A stretch of DNA of 64,000 nucleotides, taken from the NCBI GenBank assembly GCA_020723185.1, contig DYJI01000003.1:236877-300876 (forward strand), written 5' to 3'. The position numbers were made by a program, and so were the translations under genes. Shown here in pieces: positions 17,457-26,401 of this stretch. The stretch is from Sideroxydans lithotrophicus (GTDB taxonomy: Bacteria > Pseudomonadota > Gammaproteobacteria > Burkholderiales > Gallionellaceae). Below the pieces are notes generated by a model. It did not search any database. It had not been told where the DNA came from and was given only the letters and a program-made list of their open reading frames with translations. Each line of letters starts with the position of its first letter. Position 1 is the stretch's first letter.

Positions 17457-18592
17457 GGTCGGCGTCTCCGGGTGGCGGGGGCAAGGTATCCGTCCAGATA
17501 CCATTCATACAACAATTCCAGCGCGTCCTGCGTCAATGCGGTCCCGGCGGGGAGCATGCGCGCATCGGCCAATTCACGCAGCACGCGATAGTCGCTCTTG
17601 CGCACCTTGTGCGCCTCTCCATTGACGAACACCGTGCATTCCTGGCACAGCATAAGCGTCTTCATATCCAGCGCCACCCCGTGCTTATGCACCGTGTCGG
17701 CAAACCGAGTCTCGGACAGCGGTCGTGCGGGGCCATCGAAGAAGATATGCGGCTTGGGCTCGGAGAGATAGCTACCCAGAAAGTTGGCGATATCCTCGTC
17801 GTCCCAGCGTATCTTGCGGATCGCGGAACCGACCTGTTTCAGCATCGCCGGGCCGAGTTCGGAAGGATGCTTCTGCAGCTTCAGATCGGGATCGGAATAG
17901 GTGCCTTCGATCTCGATGCGGTCCTGCAGATATACGAGGAACTGCTCTGCCAATTCCTGATACCAGGGGGTGCGGAAGCCGATGGAGTAGGTCATGCAAT
18001 CGTGTTCCGCGATGCCGTTGTGGGCGCAGTGTGGTGGCAGGTAGAGCATATCCCCCGGTTCCAGTACCCACTCCTGTTCCACCTTGAAATCCTTCAGGAT
18101 GCGCAGCGGTGCGCCTTCGACCAGTGTCTGGTCTTCCTGGGTGGAGATCTGCCAGCGGCGGTGGCCGTATCCTTGCAGCAGGAACACGTCGTAGGCGTCG
18201 AAGTGCGGGCCGACGCCGCCGCCTTTGGGCGCATAGCTCACCATCAGGTCGTCCAGACGCGCATGCGGGATGAAGTCGAAACGTTTCAGCAGTTCGGTTG
18301 CTTCGGGCAGGAAATGGTTCACGCCTTGCACCAGCACCGACCATTGGCCTTTCTTCGACAGACCGGAGAAATCCTTTGCGACGAAAGGCGAGTGACGCAG
18401 CCCGAACTTGCCGTGCTGCTGCGTGACCAGTCTTGCCTGCGCATCCTCGTCACAGGCCAATGCAATCAACTGCTCAGGATCGAGCAGGCCAGCGAATCCA
18501 GGCACCGCCTGACGGATCAGCAACGGTTTCTTTTGCCAGTAATCACGCAGGAATCTTTGCGGAGTCAGTCCGCCGAGCAGGGTATTTTCCAT
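17453..18592 (-). CDS. roxA: Ribosomal protein uL16 3-hydroxylase (JmjC cupin)
   Basis: Fe(II)/2-oxoglutarate-dependent oxygenase; the E. coli relative YcfD hydroxylates an arginine of ribosomal protein uL16. About 379 residues. The N-terminal half contains the JmjC core GPHFDAYDVFLLQGYGHRRWQI, where H and D of HFD are metal ligands, and LPPHCAHNGIAEH, which supplies the third His. The C-terminal part is the winged-helix/dimerisation region. I choose the ATG at 18592 (MENTLLGGLTPQRFLRDYWQ), the family N-terminus. The longer upstream frame is spurious. Confidence 0.92.
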   Translation of the reverse strand: MENTLLGGLTPQRFLRDYWQKKPLLIRQAVPGFAGLLDPEQLIALACDEDAQARLVTQQHGKFGLRHSPFVAKDFSGLSKKGQWSVLVQGVNHFLPEATELLKRFDFIPHARLDDLMVSYAPKGGGVGPHFDAYDVFLLQGYGHRRWQISTQEDQTLVEGAPLRILKDFKVEQEWVLEPGDMLYLPPHCAHNGIAEHDCMTYSIGFRTPWYQELAEQFLVYLQDRIEIEGTYSDPDLKLQKHPSELGPAMLKQVGSAIRKIRWDDEDIANFLGSYLSEPKPHIFFDGPARPLSETRFADTVHKHGVALDMKTLMLCQECTVFVNGEAHKVRKSDYRVLRELADARMLPAGTALTQDALELLYEWYLDGYLAPATRRRRP

Positions 18593-18695
18593 ACGGCGAT
18601 TATAGTCCTGCCACATGCATTGAAAAGTGCGGTAGATGGAAAATTCCGGGGTGCACCACGCGCGAATTTCGATAGAATGCGGACAGGAGGACGTT

Positions 18696-19181
18696 ATGCC
18701 CACACAAGCTGTACCACTACAAGCTGGAATGGAGGCACCGCACTTCGAGTTGCCGGATGCCGACATGGAGACGTTCAGGCTGGTCGCGCAACAAGGCAAG
18801 CACAACGTCGTGTTGTACTTCTACCCGAGGGACGACACGCCGGGTTGCACGATGGAAGCGAACGAATTCACCGATCTGGAGGATGCGTTCGCGAAGCTGG
18901 ACACCATCATCGTCGGTATCAGTCGTGACGACTGCATCAGTCACGCCTGCTTCCGCGACAAATACGGTCTCTCGGTGCTGCTGCTGTCCGATCCCGAAGC
19001 GCGGGTCTGCAGGAAATACGGTGTTATGTACGAGAAGGAAGTGGATGGTCACAAGAAGCTCTCCATCCAGCGCTCGACATTCATCATCGACAAGACCGGC
19101 ACGCTGCGCCACGCCCTCTATGCCGTACACGCCCACGGGCATGCACAAGAGATACTCACACTGATAAAGGAAATGAAATGA
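18696..19181 (+). CDS. bcp: Peroxiredoxin, Bcp/PrxQ family
   Basis: Thiol peroxidase that reduces H2O2 and organic peroxides. The 161-residue protein has the peroxidatic Cys in DDTPGCTMEANEF (about residue 47), with NVVLYFYPRDD before it. A Cys five residues later, typical of the resolving position in PrxQ, is not present; other cysteines occur at DDCISHACF and RVCRKYG. A strong AGGAGG ribosome binding site at 18685-18690 supports the ATG at 18696. slyD overlaps its end (ATGA). Confidence 0.88.
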   Translation: MPTQAVPLQAGMEAPHFELPDADMETFRLVAQQGKHNVVLYFYPRDDTPGCTMEANEFTDLEDAFAKLDTIIVGISRDDCISHACFRDKYGLSVLLLSDPEARVCRKYGVMYEKEVDGHKKLSIQRSTFIIDKTGTLRHALYAVHAHGHAQEILTLIKEMK

Positions 19182-19663
19182 AGATCGAAAAGAACGCTGT
19201 CGTCTCGCTGACCTATGCACTGAATGACGCCAGCGGCGCATTGATCGAGCAAACGAACGACCCCATCAGCTACCTGCACGGCGGTTTCGATGGCATCTTC
19301 CCCGCGGTCGAGGAAGCGTTGCACGGCAAGGATGTGGGCGACAAGTTCACCGTCAGCATGACGCCCGATGAAGCCTTCGGCGAATATGAGCACGACCTGG
19401 TGCGCGTCGAGTCACGCGACATGTTCCCGCCAGAAGTCGCTGTAGGCATGCAGTTCGAGGGCGGTGCGGAAGGCGACGATGACGAAGATTTCATGCTGTA
19501 CACCGTCACCGAAGTCACCGACAAGGAAGTCACTGTTGATGGCAACCATCCGCTGGCCGGCAAGACGCTGACATTCTCCGGCGTCGTCACCGGCGTGCGC
19601 GCCGCCACGGCCGAGGAGCTGGAACACGGCCATGTGCACGGCGACGGTGGCCACCACCACTGA
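19178..19663 (+). CDS. slyD: FKBP-type peptidyl-prolyl isomerase SlyD
   Basis: Prolyl isomerase/chaperone of 161 residues: the FKBP core (VVSLTYALNDASGALIEQT...YLHGGFDGIFPAVEEALHGKDVGDKF) holds an inserted IF chaperone loop (EAFGEYEHDLVRVESRDMFPPEVAVGMQF). The short C-terminal His-rich tail (HGHVHGDGGHHH) binds metals such as nickel in E. coli SlyD, here in a shortened form. It overlaps the peroxiredoxin gene by 4 nt. Confidence 0.93.
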   Translation: MKIEKNAVVSLTYALNDASGALIEQTNDPISYLHGGFDGIFPAVEEALHGKDVGDKFTVSMTPDEAFGEYEHDLVRVESRDMFPPEVAVGMQFEGGAEGDDDEDFMLYTVTEVTDKEVTVDGNHPLAGKTLTFSGVVTGVRAATAEELEHGHVHGDGGHHH

Positions 19664-19679
19664 GCATTAAGGCCGAGTG

Positions 19680-19707
19680 AAAAAAGCCCGCTTGAGCGGG
19701 CTTTTTT
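19680..19707. terminator. Bidirectional rho-independent terminator after slyD
   Basis: GCCCGC-TTGA-GCGGGC flanked by A6 and T6, between convergent slyD and the 141-residue gene. Confidence 0.93.
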
Positions 19708-19727
19708 CCGTGCAAGACCCGATCGGT

Positions 19728-20153
19728 TCAATCGCCTTGTTCGGCTTTTCTTCCCGCCAGGATGTGGCACAAGTGTTCATCCGCCGGCTCCAGTGTATAG
19801 CGGGCGACGTCGTTAAGTAGCGCCTGTATCTCTTCCAGCGAGAAGTGCGCCATGAGGCGGTTCGCCATGTCCGGCTCGATCGGCAGCAGACGCGCCTCGC
19901 CCGAGGGGAGTTTGAAGCCGAAGCCGGCCAGCCGGTGCAGATCACCGTCGGCAGCGCTCATATCCTCCTGCTCGTCTTCCAGTGACTCGTAGAAGGCCTC
20001 GATCTCATCCGATAGCGCTTCCGGGATGTCTTCGGGGACGGCGACCACCAGGCCCAGCGGATCGTCGCTGCACTCGCAGCTCGATCCATGCTGCCGCACA
20101 AAGTCTACGAAGCGGTCACGCAGTTCGGTAGAAAAGAAGATATATTCGATCAT
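19728..20153 (-). CDS. Conserved hypothetical acidic protein
   Basis: An acidic cytosolic protein of 141 residues that I cannot place in a named family. It opens with MIEYIFFSTELRDRFVDFVRQHG, followed by CECSDDPLGLVVAVPEDIPEALSDEIEAFYESLEDEQ, and a C-terminal helix region FSLEEIQALLNDVARYTLEPADEHLCHILAGR. The alpha/beta N-terminus with an ECS Cys pair suggests a small ferredoxin-like fold. The ATG at 20153 is the first to give this start. It stands alone between slyD and a divergent coiled-coil gene. Confidence 0.72.
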   Translation of the reverse strand: MIEYIFFSTELRDRFVDFVRQHGSSCECSDDPLGLVVAVPEDIPEALSDEIEAFYESLEDEQEDMSAADGDLHRLAGFGFKLPSGEARLLPIEPDMANRLMAHFSLEEIQALLNDVARYTLEPADEHLCHILAGRKAEQGD

Positions 20154-20336
20154 GCGGGGCGTCCATGTGCCGGGAAGGTCGACATGGTGCCGCCGGCAGG
20201 GACCGCTGGCAATCACCCGAAGGGGGAACTATGCGTTTGTCCGCCTGCTGAGCGAATGATTTTGTTGTTAGAATCGCCCGCAGGCCACAGTTTCGGTGCT
20301 TCCTTGCCGACAACCCGAGATAACGGAAACGACATC

Positions 20337-20852
20337 ATGGACAAGACCGTCAAGATTCGCGCTTACACCGACCCTGCATCGGGGCAACAGGCATCCAAGC
20401 AAAAGGAGCAAGACATCGAGCTTGCCGCGCGTGAAGCGCAGCTGGAAGACGAGCGCAAGAAGTCGCTGGAACAGCTCAAGACCATCGTGCAACTGCGAGA
20501 ATCGCTGAAGCAGGAGCAGGCCAGAACGGCGGAAGCCAGCAAGCGCGTCAACGAACTGGAATCCGGATTGAAGCAGGTCACTGCCTCCAGCGCCAGCGAG
20601 CTTGCGCGCAAGGATGCGCAGCTCGAAGCCGAGATGAAGCGTGCGGTTGATGCCGAGAACAAGTGCAAGGAACTGCAGGCACAGCTCAAGCAGGAGCAGG
20701 ACAAGCTGTCCAATATGCCGGACCATAGCCGCTTGCTGGAAGCCAAGGACAAGGAACTGGCCGACCTGAAGGCCAGGCTGCAGGATATGGGCGGTGTGTT
20801 GAGCAAGATCATCAGCATCGCCGAAGCCGCCAAGCTGGTCGGCAAGCCATAA
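20337..20852 (+). CDS. Coiled-coil hypothetical protein
   Basis: A 171-residue, highly charged protein. Residues 20-145 are almost continuous heptad-type helix (EQDIELAAREAQLEDERKK, ELESGLKQV, AEMKRAVDAENKCKELQAQL). The short N-terminus (MDKTVKIRAYTDPASGQ) and the C-terminal MGGVLSKIISIAEAAKLVGKP are non-coiled. No membrane segment or catalytic motif is visible. A structural or adaptor role is the only inference I can support. It is convergent with the GpsA-like gene. Confidence 0.7.
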   Translation: MDKTVKIRAYTDPASGQQASKQKEQDIELAAREAQLEDERKKSLEQLKTIVQLRESLKQEQARTAEASKRVNELESGLKQVTASSASELARKDAQLEAEMKRAVDAENKCKELQAQLKQEQDKLSNMPDHSRLLEAKDKELADLKARLQDMGGVLSKIISIAEAAKLVGKP

Positions 20853-20867
20853 CTTCCGCTGCCCGCG

Positions 20868-21782
20868 TCAGATCGGGCAGCTCTCCGTGCCGCGCAGGAA
20901 CTGCAGATATTCATCCAGTCGTTCACGCAGGTGCTGCGGGGCTGTCACGATGTCATGCGACAAGGCGAACAGCGGATAGGCGCGCCAGTCGAACACCCCG
21001 AATTTCTCCACCATGCGCAAGGTGTGCACCCCTTCACCGGAGATGTCATCCCACTCGCCGCGCGCCAGCTTGCGGCCCAGTTCATGGTGGTGCGAATCCT
21101 CGCTGGTCGCGGTCGTGATCAGATCACCCAGCCCGGCATAGCTGTAAGGGGTATGCGCCTGCCCGCCGAAGGCCTGCACGATGCCTGAGAGTTCCGCGAT
21201 GGACGCCGCCACCAGATGGCCGCGCATGTTGTCTCCCAGCTTCAATTCATCCGCCATGCCGAACAGGATGGCGTACACGTTCTTCAGGATCACCGACCAG
21301 CTGCGCCCGTGCAGATCGCTCGCCTGCTGGCAAACCAGGCCGCTGCCACGGAACAGGCTGCGCATCACCCCGAAATCCGCCGCATCGGACAGCACCGCAT
21401 CGGCGAACCCCAGCCGACCCGCGCGCAGCTCTTCCGAGATCATCGGGCCATAGATCACGCCGAAGTGGTGTCGTCCTTCGAACACATGGTCGAACACCTG
21501 TGCCGCCGTACGGCCGGACTCATCCAGTCCCTTGGCGATGGTGAGGCAGACGCTGTCCGGAGTGAGGAAGGGAGCGATGCGCTGTGCGATCTCCTGATGC
21601 GGGTTCACCGGCAGGCAGAACAGAACCACCTGCGCCACGGACACTTCCTCTTCCAGCGTGGTGAACTTGCCCTTCACCACTTCGCCCATGTTCCAGATGT
21701 GCACGTCATGGCGTTCCGCCAGCAGGGATTCCATGGCGTGGCCCATCTCGCCGTATCCCAGGATAAGTACGCGCAGTTTCAT
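20868..21782 (-). CDS. GpsA-like NAD-dependent dehydrogenase with altered substrate loop
   Basis: 304 residues with the fold of glycerol-3-phosphate dehydrogenase. It opens with a Rossmann motif (VLILGYGEMG), followed by TIAKGLDESG, LKNVYAILFGMADELKLGDN (the catalytic Lys region) and YAGLGDLITT. In canonical GpsA the segment after GLGDL reads SRNR-x-x-G, whose Arg/Asn bind the phosphate of the substrate; here it is SEDSHHHELG. The enzyme is therefore probably a paralog with another substrate rather than the housekeeping GpsA. It is the only gene in its transcription unit. Confidence 0.78.
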   Translation of the reverse strand: MKLRVLILGYGEMGHAMESLLAERHDVHIWNMGEVVKGKFTTLEEEVSVAQVVLFCLPVNPHQEIAQRIAPFLTPDSVCLTIAKGLDESGRTAAQVFDHVFEGRHHFGVIYGPMISEELRAGRLGFADAVLSDAADFGVMRSLFRGSGLVCQQASDLHGRSWSVILKNVYAILFGMADELKLGDNMRGHLVAASIAELSGIVQAFGGQAHTPYSYAGLGDLITTATSEDSHHHELGRKLARGEWDDISGEGVHTLRMVEKFGVFDWRAYPLFALSHDIVTAPQHLRERLDEYLQFLRGTESCPI

Positions 21783-21917
21783 TCAGTGTCCCCGGTATGG
21801 TTGTTCAGGTCGCCATCATAGATCGAAGTGCCCCCGTGTTCGCAGATCATGTTGCCGACCATCATGGATCGCCGCTTGTTATCATCTGCCCGCGCTGCAC
21901 CGATCAGGGGGAGAAGC

Positions 21918-22496
21918 ATGCAATACGACATGGCAAGATTCGATCAGCCGCTGGTGGACGAGACACAGCCGAAAGCGCAGGTGTGGACCGACATCGGCGA
22001 TGCGGAGGTGGAGTATTCGATATTCGGCAAGGCCAAGGTGCGCGTATATCGCCAGAAAGACGAGGTGCGCGGCACATTGCGCTGGACGCTGCTGGCCATG
22101 GGTTTGATAGTCGCCGCGGTGTGGCTGGTAAGCGAAGCGGCACGCCAGCCCGCGATCGTTCATGTCGCAGCGCCCAAGCCTGCCGTTGAGGTCGTCGTGC
22201 CCGATGTGCAGAAGTCGGTGCGCGTCGCGACTCCTGTCAAACCCAGGATAGTGCCCCACACAAGCGATACGGCGTCGCAGTTGCCGGTAACCTCCGCTCC
22301 GGTGGCGGCCAATCCCTTGCCGCGCGCCCCGGTCGGCGTGTCCGGCGTTTCGGCCCCTGTTGTGGTGGTCCAGCCTGTTCCGTCGGCGGCTAAACCCCTT
22401 TCTGCACCTGTCAGGCCGGCCGTGCCAGCCGCGATCTCGTCTGAAGCGATGCAGCGTCCGGTCGAGGCGACATCGGCTGTGCATGCGAGCGACTGA
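21918..22496 (+). CDS. Hypothetical single-pass membrane protein with Pro/Ala/Val-rich tail
   Basis: A 192-residue protein with a cytosolic N-terminal part of about 65 residues (including VWTDIGDAEVEYSIFGKAKVRVYRQKDE), one membrane segment (LLAMGLIVAAVWLVSEAA), and a periplasmic Pro/Ala/Val-rich tail. This layout resembles TonB-like or cell-division spacer proteins, but no known C-terminal domain is present. A GGGG-AGAAGC ribosome binding site precedes the ATG at 21918. I do not recognise the family. Confidence 0.65.
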   Translation: MQYDMARFDQPLVDETQPKAQVWTDIGDAEVEYSIFGKAKVRVYRQKDEVRGTLRWTLLAMGLIVAAVWLVSEAARQPAIVHVAAPKPAVEVVVPDVQKSVRVATPVKPRIVPHTSDTASQLPVTSAPVAANPLPRAPVGVSGVSAPVVVVQPVPSAAKPLSAPVRPAVPAAISSEAMQRPVEATSAVHASD

Positions 22497-23300
22497 TCAG
22501 CGCCTGGATGGTCCCTGCTGCAGCACTTCCGCCAGGAATCTTTGCAATTGCAGCCATGAATCTTTGTCCGCTGCCGCGTCATAGGCCAGCGGCAGGTTGA
22601 ACTGCTTGCCGTAGGCATCCGCATCCGGGTTGGTGAAGCTGTGCATCGCACCGGGGTACACCACCGCCTTGTAGTCCACACCGGCTGCTTTCATCTCCTG
22701 CTCGAACGCTTGCACTTGCGCAGCCGGGATCATCTTGTCATCCGCGCCGGTGAAGGAACGTATCCTGGCTTTGACCTTGCCTTTCTGTGCGGGCGTATCG
22801 GTCGCCAGCCCGCCGTGGAAGCTCGCCACGCCGAGCAAAGGCTCGCCCTCGCGCGCCATGTTCAGCACCACCGAGCCGCCGAAGCAATAACCGATGGCGG
22901 CCAGCTTGCTGCTGTCCACGCGCGGATCATCGCGCAGCACTTTCATCGCCGCCTCGAAACGGGCCTTTGTCAGGGGACGGTTCTTTGACACCTCGCCGGA
23001 GAACTTCCCGGCATCGGAAGGATGCAGTGCTTGCTTGCCGTCACCGTACATATCCACGGCCAGTGCCACATAGCCCAGCCCGGCCAGCATGTTCGCCCGC
23101 TTGCGCGCATAGGCATTGTGTCCCCACCACTCATGTACCACCAGTACCGCCGGGCGCTTGCCCATGGCATGCCCTTCGTAAGCCAGCCAGCCTTTCAGCG
23201 TGGTGCCGTTCGCAGAGTAGCTGACCTCTTCACCCTCGACAGCCGCCAAGGCAGGCACGGTCAGACAGAGCAGGGCGAGGGAGATAAACAATCGTTTCAT
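22497..23300 (-). CDS. Secreted dienelactone hydrolase family protein
   Basis: An alpha/beta hydrolase of 267 residues with a signal peptide (MKRLFISLALLCLTVPALA). The nucleophile elbow is GYCFGG (Cys nucleophile), with VVHEWWGHN earlier and GAMHSFTNPDAD supplying the catalytic His. It matches the dienelactone hydrolase family. The physiological ester substrate is unknown. It ends directly at the stop of the upstream convergent gene, with no spacer. Confidence 0.87.
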   Translation of the reverse strand: MKRLFISLALLCLTVPALAAVEGEEVSYSANGTTLKGWLAYEGHAMGKRPAVLVVHEWWGHNAYARKRANMLAGLGYVALAVDMYGDGKQALHPSDAGKFSGEVSKNRPLTKARFEAAMKVLRDDPRVDSSKLAAIGYCFGGSVVLNMAREGEPLLGVASFHGGLATDTPAQKGKVKARIRSFTGADDKMIPAAQVQAFEQEMKAAGVDYKAVVYPGAMHSFTNPDADAYGKQFNLPLAYDAAADKDSWLQLQRFLAEVLQQGPSRR

Positions 23301-23333
23301 AGGTGCCTCCATTGTTGTGTGGGCAGAAAACAG

Positions 23334-23355
23334 GAAGCCCGCACAGGCGGGCTTC
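23334..23355 (-). terminator. Terminator after the small HMA-like gene
   Basis: GAAGCCCGC / GCGGGCTTC stem with a 4-nt loop, followed on the minus strand by CTGTTTTCT. It lies 27 nt beyond the stop of the gene at 23382. Confidence 0.75.
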
Positions 23356-23381
23356 AGGATTCTATCTGTTGTACGGGGAGG

Positions 23382-23612
23382 TCACATCCCGACCATCGAA
23401 GCGGCGGGATCGACTTTGCGCACCATATGCAACAACTCGATACCTTCGACTTCTTCGGGGTCATATCTCACCAGCAAGGAATGCGGATGCGGCTTGTGCT
23501 CGAACTCGGCGCAATCCACGCCGATGCGCCCCATGATCTTCCTTTCCAGATTTTTTCTCGTTTGTGCTTCCAGCTCGGGATGCACATAGATCAACATGTC
23601 GGCTGTATGCAT
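23382..23612 (-). CDS. Small ferredoxin-fold (HMA-like) protein without Cys pair
   Basis: A 76-residue protein: ADMLIYVHPELEAQTRKNLERKIMGRIGVDCAEFEHKPHPHSLLVRYDPEEVEGIELLHMVRKVDP. The beta-alpha-beta-beta-alpha-beta pattern looks like heavy-metal-associated domains, but the metal-binding CxxC is missing. Conserved His/Cys residues (DCAEF, HKPHPH) might bind metal instead. I chose the ATG at 23612. The function is unknown. Confidence 0.7.
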   Translation of the reverse strand: MHTADMLIYVHPELEAQTRKNLERKIMGRIGVDCAEFEHKPHPHSLLVRYDPEEVEGIELLHMVRKVDPAASMVGM

Positions 23613-23729
23613 GATCGTCTCCTTCAGTGATGAAAGAACAGGAAGTGCGGGATTTCCCCCGCGCGTGCAGACCATGCTACGCCTTTGGCAAGCTGATAAA
23701 AATGGCTACACGCAACAGGGTTGTTCGGG

Positions 23730-24416
23730 TCAGAAGCGCGGTTCCACCGCCTGGCACAGGAAGCGCATCAAAGGTGCCGCCTGCCGGTAACGCTCCACCA
23801 CCAGCGGACGCAGTTTGGCCGACGTGACCGTGGCTTCGGTGAGGTTGGCCAGAGCGATGAAGTCCTTGCGCTTGAGGTCTGCCACCTGCGGATGATCCTT
23901 GGCGAAACCGCGCGGTGCGTTGGCCAGCGTATCGCCGACCAGTTCGTACTGCTCGCGGAATGACGCATCGTCGCGCGCCGCCAGCCATGCCTCCGGTTTC
24001 TTCACGATGGCCGAGCGTATCTTGAACAAGGCATCCGCATCCGGATGCCACAGCCCCACGCCCACGAAACACTCGCCCGGCGAGATGTGCAGGTAATAGC
24101 CCGGCGCATGGATGTCCTTGCCCAGCTCGTGCCGGAACTGGATGCCGATGTTGGTCTTGTACGGCGTCTTGTCTTTGCTGAAACGCGTATCGCGATACAC
24201 GCGCATCAAGGAACCGCCCACCTTCTTCGGCTGCGCCAGAAAGTGGCGAGAGATCGCCGGCATCTCCTCCGACATATCGCTGATGAGATCCAGCGCGGGC
24301 GTGCGCACCAGATCTTCGTATTCTTGTTGATGCTGCTCGAACCACTCGCGGTTGTTGTTCTGCTCCAGAGCGGAGAGGAAAGCGAAAGTCTGCTTGCTGA
24401 AGTAGCGGTCTGACAT
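23730..24416 (-). CDS. DUF2461 family protein
   Basis: A 228-residue protein matching DUF2461 (TIGR02453). It shows FSKQTFAFLSALEQNNNREWFEQHQQEYED at the N-terminus, then RVYRDTRFSKDKTPYKTNIGIQFRH and GYYLHISPGECFVGVGLWHPD. It is a conserved cytosolic family of unknown function. The start at 24416 gives the canonical family beginning. It is preceded by the MFS gene on the same strand after 61 nt. Confidence 0.88.
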   Translation of the reverse strand: MSDRYFSKQTFAFLSALEQNNNREWFEQHQQEYEDLVRTPALDLISDMSEEMPAISRHFLAQPKKVGGSLMRVYRDTRFSKDKTPYKTNIGIQFRHELGKDIHAPGYYLHISPGECFVGVGLWHPDADALFKIRSAIVKKPEAWLAARDDASFREQYELVGDTLANAPRGFAKDHPQVADLKRKDFIALANLTEATVTSAKLRPLVVERYRQAAPLMRFLCQAVEPRF

Positions 24417-24477
24417 GGCATTCACCTGCAGAGGAATGAGTGCCGTGATTCTAGAACAATTCGATTTCGAGTCGTGA

Positions 24478-25770
24478 TCAGGTTTGTTCCTGCAGCGCCG
24501 CCTGCTGTCCGCGCGCGGCATCCACACCGCGCAAGATCAGCAAGCCCGCCACAAAGAACGCGCCGGTGAAGAGGATGGCTGTGCGGTGGTCGCCTGCCGT
24601 CAGCCAGCTCACCATGCCGTAGGTCACCGGGCCGAGGATGGCGGACAGCTTCACTGCCAGTCCCCACAGGCCGAAGAACTCGGCGCGCCGTGCCGCCGGC
24701 GAGAACGCGCCCACCAGCGCACGCCCAGCCGACTGGCTGGCACCCATGCAAAGCCCCGCCAGATTCGCGGCAGCCCAGAACAGCCCCGGCCCTTCGGATG
24801 CCCAGGCCAGCAGCACCATCACGATCCAGCCGACCAGCGTCAGGGCGATGGCCGGCACATGGCCGATGCGATCCTGCAGATAGCCGAAACTGAACGCGCC
24901 GATAGCGGCCGTGATGTTGACCAGGAAGATCAAGCCCAGCGTCTGCTGCATGGTGAAATGCATCGCCTGCTGCGCGTAGATGGCGGCCAGCGAGATCACG
25001 GTCTGGATGCCTGCCTGATAGAACACGGTACAGATCAGGAAGCGGCGCAGGTCGCGGTATTGCCGCGCATGGCGCACGGTCTGCAGCAGACGCGCGAACG
25101 ATTCCTGCAGCATGTTCTTGCCGACCAGATGTGGCTGCGGCTGCGCGCGTTCCTTCAATAGCAGGAAGGTCGGCAGGCTGGCCAGCGCGAACAGCGCCGC
25201 CGTGATCAGCATGGTCACCGGCACGAAATCAGCCGCCGTGTCACCGCGCGCCTGCGCCCAGCTCACATAGGCGAGGCAGATGCCCAGACTGAGCAGGCCG
25301 CCCACATAACCCAGACTCCAGCCCCAGCCCGATACCTTGCCCAGCGAACCCTCGCGCGCCAGCTCCGGCAGGAAGGCCGCGATCAGGTTCTCGCCGCTGC
25401 CGTAGAAGAAATTGGACAGCACGATCAACGGGATCGCCAGCCACAGCATGCCCGGCCCGGCGAAGTAGAGCGCGGCTGTGAACAGCACGCAGCCCGCAGT
25501 CGTGAACAGCAGCAAACGCTTCTTCGCCGCATAGGCATCCGCATACGCGCCCAGCAGCGGCGCGGTCAGCATGATCAGCAGATAAGAGGCCGCAAGCGAC
25601 AAGGTCCACACCAAGGTCGCCCACGCTGCGCCGCCCGCCACCACCGAGACGAAGTAGGCATTGAAGATCGCCGTGATGACGATGGTGGTGTAGCCCGAAT
25701 TGGCGAAGTCATACATCGCCCAGGCCCAGGCTTCGCGGCGGTTCACATCGGCGGCAAGGTTTTGGCGCAT
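24478..25770 (-). CDS. MFS permease of the UMF1 (Atg22-like) family
   Basis: A 430-residue transporter with about twelve membrane segments. The N-terminal REAWAWAMYDFANSGYTTIVITAIFNAYF and the later FFYGSGENLIAAFLPELA and GWGWSLGYVGGLLSL are hallmarks of UMF1-type permeases related to the yeast vacuolar effluxer Atg22. Substrates in bacteria are unknown; amino-acid or small organic export is possible by homology. Confidence 0.87.
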   Translation of the reverse strand: MRQNLAADVNRREAWAWAMYDFANSGYTTIVITAIFNAYFVSVVAGGAAWATLVWTLSLAASYLLIMLTAPLLGAYADAYAAKKRLLLFTTAGCVLFTAALYFAGPGMLWLAIPLIVLSNFFYGSGENLIAAFLPELAREGSLGKVSGWGWSLGYVGGLLSLGICLAYVSWAQARGDTAADFVPVTMLITAALFALASLPTFLLLKERAQPQPHLVGKNMLQESFARLLQTVRHARQYRDLRRFLICTVFYQAGIQTVISLAAIYAQQAMHFTMQQTLGLIFLVNITAAIGAFSFGYLQDRIGHVPAIALTLVGWIVMVLLAWASEGPGLFWAAANLAGLCMGASQSAGRALVGAFSPAARRAEFFGLWGLAVKLSAILGPVTYGMVSWLTAGDHRTAILFTGAFFVAGLLILRGVDAARGQQAALQEQT

Positions 25771-25869
25771 GAAGAAGGAAAAGTCATGATCGAATGATGC
25801 GGATGTTAACTGCTAGTGCATTCGTACAGTATAAGATTCGCGCCGGAACGGATCACAAAGGTAAGCAAG

Positions 25870-26061
25870 ATGAGATACAGACACTACAAGGGCGGTCTCT
25901 ACGAGATCGTATGCGAGGCGAAGCTGGAAGCGGACCCGAACGTCACGCTGATGATCTACAGGTCGGACGAAGGCATGATCTGGGCGCGGCCCAAGGAAGT
26001 GTTCTTCGAGACGGTGCAGCACGAAGGGCAGACCGTGCCGCGTTTCGCACCGCTGGACTGA
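25870..26061 (+). CDS. DUF1653 family protein
   Basis: A compact 63-residue protein: RHYKGGLYEIVCEAKLEADPNVTLMIYRS...WARPKEVFFETV, the full DUF1653 pattern. The fold is small and beta-rich, and the function is unknown. The ATG at 25870 follows an AAGGTAAG ribosome binding site. The DUF3301 gene begins 1 nt after its stop. Confidence 0.85.
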   Translation: MRYRHYKGGLYEIVCEAKLEADPNVTLMIYRSDEGMIWARPKEVFFETVQHEGQTVPRFAPLD

Positions 26062-26062
26062 A

Positions 26063-26401
26063 ATGGCGATGGACTTCGCGAGCTTATTTGTTCTGGCTGT
26101 ATTGGGCTTGGCAGTGTGGTTCTGGCTGCACAGCCTCCGCATCCTGGAGATCGCTCGCGAAGCGGGGCGATTGATATGCAAACAGACCGGTGTGCAGTTC
26201 CTCGACGACACTGTCGCCAGCACCAAACTGCAACTGGCACGCGACAGCAACGGACGCCGTGCCCTGCGCCGCACCTATCGGTTCGAATTCACCGAGACCG
26301 GCAACACCCGGCGGGAAGGGGAAGTGGTGATGCTGGGTGCGCGCATCGAATCGGTCTCCATGGAGCCGTACCGCATCATGGATGAGGAGGAAGAGGCCTA
26401 A
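26063..26401 (+). CDS. DUF3301 family membrane-anchored protein
   Basis: A 112-residue protein with one N-terminal membrane helix (ASLFVLAVLGLAVWFWLHSL), then ILEIAREAGRLICKQTGVQFLDDTVASTKL and RRTYRFEFTETGNTRREGEVVMLG, which fit DUF3301. It is probably anchored in the inner membrane facing the cytoplasm. The function is unknown. The 3' end overlaps the convergent oxygenase gene by 4 nt. Confidence 0.85.
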   Translation: MAMDFASLFVLAVLGLAVWFWLHSLRILEIAREAGRLICKQTGVQFLDDTVASTKLQLARDSNGRRALRRTYRFEFTETGNTRREGEVVMLGARIESVSMEPYRIMDEEEEA

